DNA of 64,000 nt from Sinonovacula constricta (Eukaryota; Mollusca; Bivalvia; Cardiida; Solecurtidae). Within the stretch, counting starts at the first letter, position 1, and each line of letters begins with the position of its first letter. This document shows positions 28,001 through 37,000 of this stretch, piece after piece. Location of the stretch: positions 62,758,174 through 62,822,173 of the forward strand of contig CM017557.1 of NCBI GenBank assembly GCA_007844125.1. The letters are read 5' to 3'. Position numbers and translations under genes: made by a program. The notes beneath the pieces were generated by a model. That model was not told the DNA's origin and ran no database searches. It saw only the letters and a program-made list of their open reading frames with translations.

Positions 28001-31000
28001 AGAATTCGAACTATCGTAACTTACCTAAGTTACATTGTTGATAGCAGCTGTCAGCCACTGTTGTTACCATTAACCAGTTTCTATTTAACATAATGTTATT
28101 GTCATTATTGTTATTTCCATCGTTGTAATACAGGATAAAACAAAAAGCAAGCTAATTGTTGATTCTTTATATATCGGTAAAATTGCAAGTAATCTTCCTT
28201 ATTTATTATGAAATAGAAAACATCATTTCTCATTGTCATAAACAACAATAATGTCACAAATAATATCTAACTGTTTTGCTACATAAAAGGATGTCTTGCC
28301 AACCAAATGGCTTTATTTACCCTTGCCTTTCACCTTTCGGCATATGGGGAGCAACTAATTTGCCTATCAAATATGCAGGGTTTATGCCGTTACTTAATTA
28401 AATAAATACTATGTCAGCAACAGAGAGTGAAGAACTTGCTTATTGTTTGTCATAATAATGAATGCCATCCCAATTAGCAAAGCTGCTTTCACTCATGGAG
28501 GTGAAAAAATGTGGTGGCGGGTTTTGGTATTCGTAAAACTGTGAATTAAGTGCATAATTGATTCAAGGGATCTCGACAATAGTCCGATCAAGGGCAGTAG
28601 TCCGAAGTCTCATGATAATAAGTCTCGTAACATTTTCTACAGATGATGTAGGAAAACTGACGGAACTGGCGAATGTATCCTTAGTAGCACATCCATTCGT
28701 TTGATTGTGATTCAAAGTATCGTGATTGGACTGTCTTCTCATAATGCTGATGTCAAATTAAAACTCAGCCAAAGACATGAAATAAGAAATAGACCCTTTT
28801 CTTCTGAAGTCTTAAATTATTGCAGTATATCTTTCCTTAAAACTAAGCTTAAACTTATTTTGCCCTTTATTGAGAAATAGACCATTTTGTTCCTAAACTC
28901 ATTGAAGCATAACTACCCCTTCTTCCTCTTAATTACTTAGCCCAAACTGCATCCCTCCTGCACCCCCCCCCCACCCCCCTACTTTTCTTATATTTTTACC
29001 CATAGCCAACATTTGCCCATTTAGCTTTACACCCATTTATTCTGAAGCCCCAATATAATTGAAATGTCTTTTATTTAGCTTAGGAAATGCTCAATGTTGT
29101 CCTTTACTAAGCAATAGAATATTTTTTCTGTAGCCTTTATATAGTTTTTTTTTTATACTAAGCCATGGCTGTAATTAATGTTTTCTACGCAAAAGACCCC
29201 ATTTTCTATCTCCCTTATGTTAAGATTGTCTTTATGCTATACATGTAGTAAGTCAAATCTGTATTTGGCCTAGATGATTTTGTTGTGTAGCTTGAATAAT
29301 TGTCTTTTTCTCATAAGCCAAAGACATATTTTCACTAAGAATCAGTATTTGTTCAGTAACCCTGATATTACCATCCTCTTTTACAATTATACTAAGCTAG
29401 AGCTATATTTTTTACCTCCACTAAGAAACGGACAGTGTTTGTTCAGTAACACTTATATTCTCTTTTACAATTATATTACTGGACCTGGTAGCGCAATCGG
29501 TAGAATATTGGGTCCTGGTTCAAACCTGGACTGCTACATACAATAGTTATAAAAAATGGTAGTAGTATAGCTCCCTTGCTAACGCTGAAGCAAATTTAAG
29601 GGTAGTTCCACAACTGGTTGGCCTGGTGTCAGGATAATGTGACTGGGTGTGGTATCATGCCATGTGTTTACTGCATGCTGTACACAGCGAAGGCAGCACT
29701 ATATCTGCTTCAAGTGGACACTGTCTCTTGATAACTGAAATACCATTGGTGAGACAATAAACCCAACAAACAGTTATACAGAGCCAGGGCTATAGTTTGC
29801 CCCAAACTAGACAAAATAACCTTTGTTTCTGGATTAACAGTATTGGTAGGTCAGCATAAGACTAATCTAACTAAATTCAGAGGCAAAACTATTCTGTTTT
29901 CAAACATTTTAACAAATGTTTAAATAAAAACTCTTAAAAACAAATGCAAGAAAACACTGTTTTGTTAAAATATCAAAAAGGAATTTTTTACTTCACTTCT
30001 GAAAAAAATCATAAGAATTGTGTTTTCTCCTTTTCTTGCCAAAGATGTATTCTGCCCTTTGCTAAGCATTTGCCCTTTTTGTTTACAAACCCTATATGGG
30101 AATGTCTTCCAGATGCTAGTGGTTCTACTCAGACATTTGTCCTGGGTCTTCCTTAACCAAAACAGCTGGATGTTGCTGTAAAGACCATAATTGTTTAGCT
30201 CTGTTCTTGACGCTCAAACAAATATAAGGGTAGTTCCAAGACTGGCTGGATAATGTGGCTGGGTGTGGTATCATGCCAGGTGTTTCTGGCATGGTATACA
30301 GAGTGAAGGCAGCACTACAAATGGTAGTGGTACAGCTCCCTTGACATTCAATATAAGGATAGTTCCACGACTGGTTGGCACAGTGTCAGGATAATGTGAC
30401 CGGGTATCATGCAAAATGTTTTGAAGGTGCTTATATCGCACTATATTGTCTCTAAATAATTGGGCAAAAAAATGTTTGTGGGACAATAAACCGAACAAAC
30501 CATAATTGTGTCTTTGTTATGTATTAACAAAACAAATGGTATTTGATGGTTTATTGGGGATCTTTCCAGTCAACTAGTTAATGTTGTCTTCCACCACTGA
30601 TGGAAAGAATTGCCAAAAATAGCCATTATAGGTGGTACCTGTTACAATTATGGTCATATTGGCGACATTCCAGCTTATTATTGGTGGGACCGGCCGCAAT
30701 AGTACAGGTGGTAGAGCGTCGGCTTGCAGATTGGGAGGTCGTGGGTTCGAACCCCGGCCAGGTCAAACCAAAGACTTTAAAGTAAAGGTAGCATTGGCTA
30801 CCCTCCTAACGCTCGGGACTAAAGCGACAGCATTACCCCTGACTCGTCGGTGTCAGTATAATGGACCGGCCGGGTTCAGTCCCAGGGCACCTAATAAGTG
30901 CCCCTGTGCTATAATAATAGAAATGTCACTGCGCAATATCGGCACAAATGCCAGCTAATCCCATCCCATCCCTATTATTGCTGGAGGGAGATCCCATATT

Positions 31001-34000
31001 TACGTCTGAATAGAACCACTGGTGCACTGCGGGTTAGCAGAAAAACCTCCCCACATGAAAGTTCTCGCCCCGAAGGGGACTTGAATCCACGCGGTGAGGG
31101 GCTGAGGAGCTTCAAGTCAGCGACTCTAACCACTCGGCCACAGGCGCCCCTTATCTTCAATAAACCATTTGTATTCAAAATTCGACAAAAATTTTGGTCA
31201 CATCTTTTGGTTCCAAAATATCATAGTAAACGAGTTATTTATACATAAATGCTCCAAGAAGACAATCTCACCTGTCAACTTTGATTCTTTGGAGAGCATT
31301 TTAGGGAAACTGTGGCTGTGTCTGCGTGTGGGAAAACTCAGTTTTTCATGTAGCATTGGCTGTAGTGGTAGTCAGAAAATCGATAGAGAATTGTTTCTAA
31401 GCTTAGCTGGTGGCATGAACAGGGGGAGGCAGTATTGCATCATTGGCAGGCAGGTAGAATTCAAGTGAGTTGGGTGAAAACAGTGTCTTGTCATAGTTTC
31501 CTGGAATAATTCTCTGTATCGCCATGCATTAAGTGGCAGTGAGGTGATGGTAATAAAGGTACCTCATTGTTTCCTAGTACCTGAGTAGTGCTAGTCTAGA
31601 AAATGTCAGATGGTGGTACCAAATTGTAGCAACAATCTGGCAAATTGAAGAACTGTTAGAGTGCAGCTTTGGTGGTGCTATATGTAAGAAGAAATTCTGA
31701 TTTCCTGGTGTTTTGGGTGTATACTAGAGCCATTCCTTTTTGGATTTCTGGTGTCTGGAAAGTGGAAGATTTAGGGAAATTGCATGAAAAGGTGGTTTAT
31801 GTGTGGACATTCTTGATTGGATAACTGACATGTCCGGTATGTTTTAAAATGTTTTTACTGGTACATTTTTATGATATATTCATTAAGGATATTGTACTTC
31901 ATTTTATTCTTAACAAAGTATCTGGTATTTGAATTATAAGGCTTCTGGCAACAGTTGGAAGTAAACAGGACAGATTCTGACCAGAAATCCTGTTTCAAGT
32001 ATCTTTTTATCTGCTGACTTAAGTGTTTTGGCATGTTAAACATGTGTCATTTTTTAAGAAGTCTTTTTCTTTTGCTTTACTTAGCATTCTTCCAATTGCT
32101 TAAATAAGCAATATAGCATATAACTGAAGCTGAAAATTATATTTATTTGCATTCTGTCCTTGTTATTTTTGGATTTTTTTGTATTTTGTTCTAAGTTGTA
32201 ATCTATGATTATTTTGTTATAAGGGCTTTTCATTTAACCAGGAAAGCGTGAATATTCCAGGCTTTAAGGTATGTAGTGTAGATTCAGATCAGCCAGGATT
32301 TTTCGGTTTTGAACAAATTTAGAATGCTAATTTAAGGGTTTTTTTCAATTCTGTAGATTGGATGTATGCTATGTATAAGTCAATGAAATGAATTTATTTA
32401 CTTTTGTTTTTACTTTTTGATAATAGCATGATTCTGTTTTTCTATCTCTCACATCCATTTTTGTGTTTCTACCCTGACTGTTCCACTCATAAAGAAGCCT
32501 TAATAGCATTTTCCTTTAACTGTTTAACGTCGAACAAGTAAAAGGTTAAGTACATTTGATACAGTAGTTTTTGGGTATTTTTTACTTAATACTTTGCGAC
32601 AATAAGCAAAGTTGATGCAGTTGGACAGGTCTGGCTTTTTCTGTTAAACTACAGTTATAATGCCATTGTAGGGAAGCTATTACAAAAAAAATATTTTTTG
32701 TATGAATTTCATTAACAATTTCATAACATTTTCTGATTTTCTGATAATCTTTGTTTTAAGATATCCTACGTTTATGTCAGTATTAAGTTACTGTGGCAAT
32801 AACCTTTGTACCAGACCTGGTAGCATAATCGATTGAGCATTGGCTCTAGGTACGGGAGGCCCTGGGTTCAGTCCCGGGCCGCATCATACCAAAGTAATTA
32901 AAAATGGTAGTGGTATAGCTCCCTTGCTAAAGCTCAGGCAAACATAAGGGTAGTTCCACGACTGGTTAGCCTAGTGTCAGGATAATGTGACTGGGTATGG
33001 TATTGTGCCAGATGTTCAAGGCATACTTTGCACAGTGAAGGCAGCACTGTATCTGCTTTATGTGGACACAGTCTGCAAATATCTGAAATACTGTTTTTGG
33101 GATAAACCCAATAAACAAACAAACAATAACCTTAAAATTTTCCAGTAAATACCATTATCATTGCTGCATAAGGTGAAATACCATAGTTTCAACTGGAAAT
33201 GTCAACAACATAAACTAAACATATGATATTGTGGCATTTTATGAAAACATAAAAGATCATGTAAGCAGTAAAAAAACATCTTAAGGGTGAAATCCTAATA
33301 ATAAGACAGTGAACAGTCTTTGATGCTTCACAACAGATGTTCCCCTCATAGATATTGTGCAGTGACATTTACGTTACCATGGTGTCAGAAATTGGCAGCT
33401 ACCACAGCTTTGAATTAACACCTGTTGTTTCTTAGTTGTGTCAATTGGAACATTTACCTGTCTGATAATTCACAACTTAATTATTGTGTCTAGCTACAGT
33501 AAAAATAATTGTAAGTTTTGTTTTAACAAAGGCTGTTATGCAGAAAATTATGTTTCCAAAGGCTTCTTGAACCTTTATATTCCCTCAGCCTCTCACCTTT
33601 GAGCCTATTTCAAGTTTCTTTCCATTCTAAATGCCTTTTAGAACTTAATATCCTCACATCCTTTTACCTTTGTGCCTATTGCAAGTTTTTTTTTACCGAT
33701 CTTAATTTCTTGTATACCTTTATATTCTTCACAACCTTTGACATTTGTTCCTAAATATTCTGCAAGCCACATCATCCTTCTGTGCCAAGGGACTGCTAGT
33801 ATTGTCAGCACTTCTCAGATTTGGTTTGCTGCCAGGTTTGTTTAATTCATTGTTTTCCCACACAGTATTATAAAGCTGTCCTGTATAACAAGGTGAGGAG
33901 CTTTCAGTCTCAGAATTCTCCTTTAAAAAGGACCATCTTTTCTATTAGCATTCTAATCAGTTTTTGTAACAGTGATTTCTTTTTTTTTTATCTGTTATTT

Positions 34001-37000
34001 TTCCTAATAAAATTGTTTGTATTGGTCATTGACAATACGTAATTCTCATCTTTAGTGGGAATGGGATGGGATTTGCCGGCATTTTTTGCTGGTACTGTGC
34101 AGCAACATTTATGTCATTATAGCACAGGGTCACTTAAGAGGTTCCCAGGGACTGAACCCAGTCGGTCCATTATACTGACACCAACGAGTCAGGGGTAATG
34201 CTGTCCCTTTAGTCCCAAGCGTTAGAAGGGAAGCCACTTCTACCAACTTTAAAGTATTTGGTTTGACCCGGCCAGGGTTTGAATCCACGACTGCCCATTC
34301 AGCTAGCTGACACTCTACCACTTGAGCTATTGTGGCCGGTTCATTTTTAGTTGTTTGCTAATACAACTTAATACAGTTGTTTCAAAACTGCAGCAAATAG
34401 TGAAGGTCATAATTAGCGAGCTCCCTGTTTGATGTAATTGGCCAGGGTCTACACTATTATACTAGGTTTCATAAATTGATGGCTCAGCAATGTTCAGAGT
34501 TATGAACTTCTCTTTATTGCTTTTCATTAAATGTCAAGATTGCTGTATTAGTAAGATTTTGATTTGCAGTTTGCAGTTTAATTGCGACAACATGGATGTA
34601 TTGATTTTATATAGGGGTTCTTACGACATTTATAAAATGTAATAAAAACACCTGCTTCGTGTGAATTCTTTAGAAAACAAACTGAGTTAAAGAGGCAGCT
34701 GGCATGTTGCCATGGTAACCAAATATACAGGTGGTAATATTAAGGGATGAAAAGAATCTTAAAGCACGTTTTGTCTGTTAAAGTATGTGTGAATTACAGA
34801 AAAAACAGTGTTAAAGAAGTGTACGTATTGTTGGAAACATTAGAGTTTGTTTTTTTCTTTGCCATTAAAGATACAAGGTTTGACTCTTTGTTTGATCATG
34901 ATTGTATAAACTTTATGACCAGCCCTCAGGGCATAGTTGGTACAGTTTTGGCCTTGGCTTGAAAGGTTGTTGGTTTGATCCTTGGCAAAGACATACCAGA
35001 AGTTTGATGATGTCAATGATGTCATTGAGATTATAGAGGTTTATTCAACTTGTAATGGCAGCTTACATTCTTTTTTTCATAAATATGATAAATAAATCTT
35101 TGCTCCAAGTATATATAGTCCAAAAGATATTTAAATTGCATATCATTATTTATTAACTTGCTTTACTCACAAAAAAACACATAATGCTAAAAGGAACTGT
35201 TGTATATTTATTAAATTGTTGTACCCAAAAACATAATGCTAAAAGATATCATCGTATGTTTATTAAATGGTTTTACAGAAGAAAAAAACATAATTCATTA
35301 AGAAATATATTCTTGTTCATATAATGTTACTGCACATACCGAAACCAGACTGGAACCATCACTTAATTGAGCAGACACTACACTTTAACAGTAACTTTCA
35401 GTTCCCAGTCTAAAGCCAATCATTTAATCCTTTTTCCTGTAATAGTATCATGGCCATATGCTACTGATCATTGGCGAGAAATTAGTGCTGGTTTCTGCTG
35501 CCAAATTTGGAACATTTGGAGTGTAAACGATGTAGAAGAGGTCTCTTGTTTGGTTATATTGTCTGTTTTATGCAAAGGTTGGACTGGTTTCATGATTATT
35601 TTAGAAGATTGCTTGCACCCCAGTAGGTGCAACCAGTCTTGAATTTGTCTTCTTCTGAAAGATGATCCAACATTTTCTTGGTCCTCCATCTTCATTGCTT
35701 TTTTTCTGTGGTTGAAAAGAATTGTTTTTGTCTTTTTCTTACAGGCATTGTTTGAAACTATGGTACATATTGATTTTGATTACATACACTATTACATGTA
35801 TGAAGCAAAGTGAACAAGTGAACTAAAGACAACTTAAAAGCGGAATTCAATGTTTGGAGAAAAAAGAATGCCCGAACTTAATATTATATATTGAGCTATG
35901 ACAAAAGATATAATGCATCTGAAATTTGAGGGGATGTCTTTTTTTTTATACAAAGGTAAAATATAAATATACATTTATCTAAATCTGAGAAATGAAGCAA
36001 AAATGTATCTTTATCAAAATCATAGAAATGGAGCTGAAAAATAAAAAAATAGCACAGCATATGTGGAGATGGAAGATTTGATTTAAAACAAGCATTTTCA
36101 GTTGTGTTTATTTCATTCCTCTATTGTGGTGATTTCATTCCTCTGTTGTGTTTATTTCATTCCTCTATTGTGCGATTGAATTCCACAGTTTTATTTATTT
36201 TATTTCTCTATTTGTTTATATTATTCCTTTGTTGTGATTATTTCAGTGAGGAAGAGGGTGAGCGCTACTTGATGTTAGAGGAACACAAACATGCTAACAC
36301 GCACTATGACAATGTGTGTCTCACGCTGCCGGACAACCAAGGACCACACTTCTCATACATTCACAATGACACTGGGCCCAGCATTATTGAGCTGAATGAG
36401 GAAAATTTGGAAAAGACTGCCTGCCTCAATGGCCAGCTGGATAATAGCAACCGCGGTTGCGAGGGTTACTCTCAGGATGACAACCGAACCTACCAAATAC
36501 TGACCTCTCATCAACGCATCGAATATGACTCCCAGACTGCCAGCTATGGCCCTTTTGAGCAGAACTTTCAGACAGAGCTCTGCGGTGCCCAGCCCCAAGA
36601 CTTCCTGATTAGGAACCAATCAGCTTTACAACACCAGCAGCCAGTTTGTAATAGTTACAGGCAACGGAGTGATCTGCTCCTACCCACCATACCTCCTCCA
36701 GTCTCGGGTAACAGAATATTTTATATCTTATAATTATCTAAGAATTAGCTGAGCTGTTGTTGATTTTAATGCAGAATTTTTAATTGGGAGAAGTCTTGTA
36801 AAGGCATGTTTGTTTGAGTAGTTAAATATTATACAGAATAACCAAATATTACCAAATTGCCAAAAATTTCCAAGTACTCCGAATATTTGTTTGAGGAGCC
36901 TTTCTTATAACTGAATTATATTAATAACAGTTGTCCACACTTTTTTTCTTATCAAATTACCTTTTCAAATATTGTCAGTTTTCATATACGTCTAATTAGT

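Noticed and set aside
30715..30765. Functional tRNA genes at the heads of the SINE A/B/C copies
   Set aside because: The good B boxes belong to SINE families with shared downstream bodies and, in several cases, target-site duplications.
35468..35695. 75-aa minus-strand frame (QDWLHLLGCKQSSK)
   Set aside because: Somewhat protein-like but without recognised similarity, splice sites or repeat partners; not supported enough to list.
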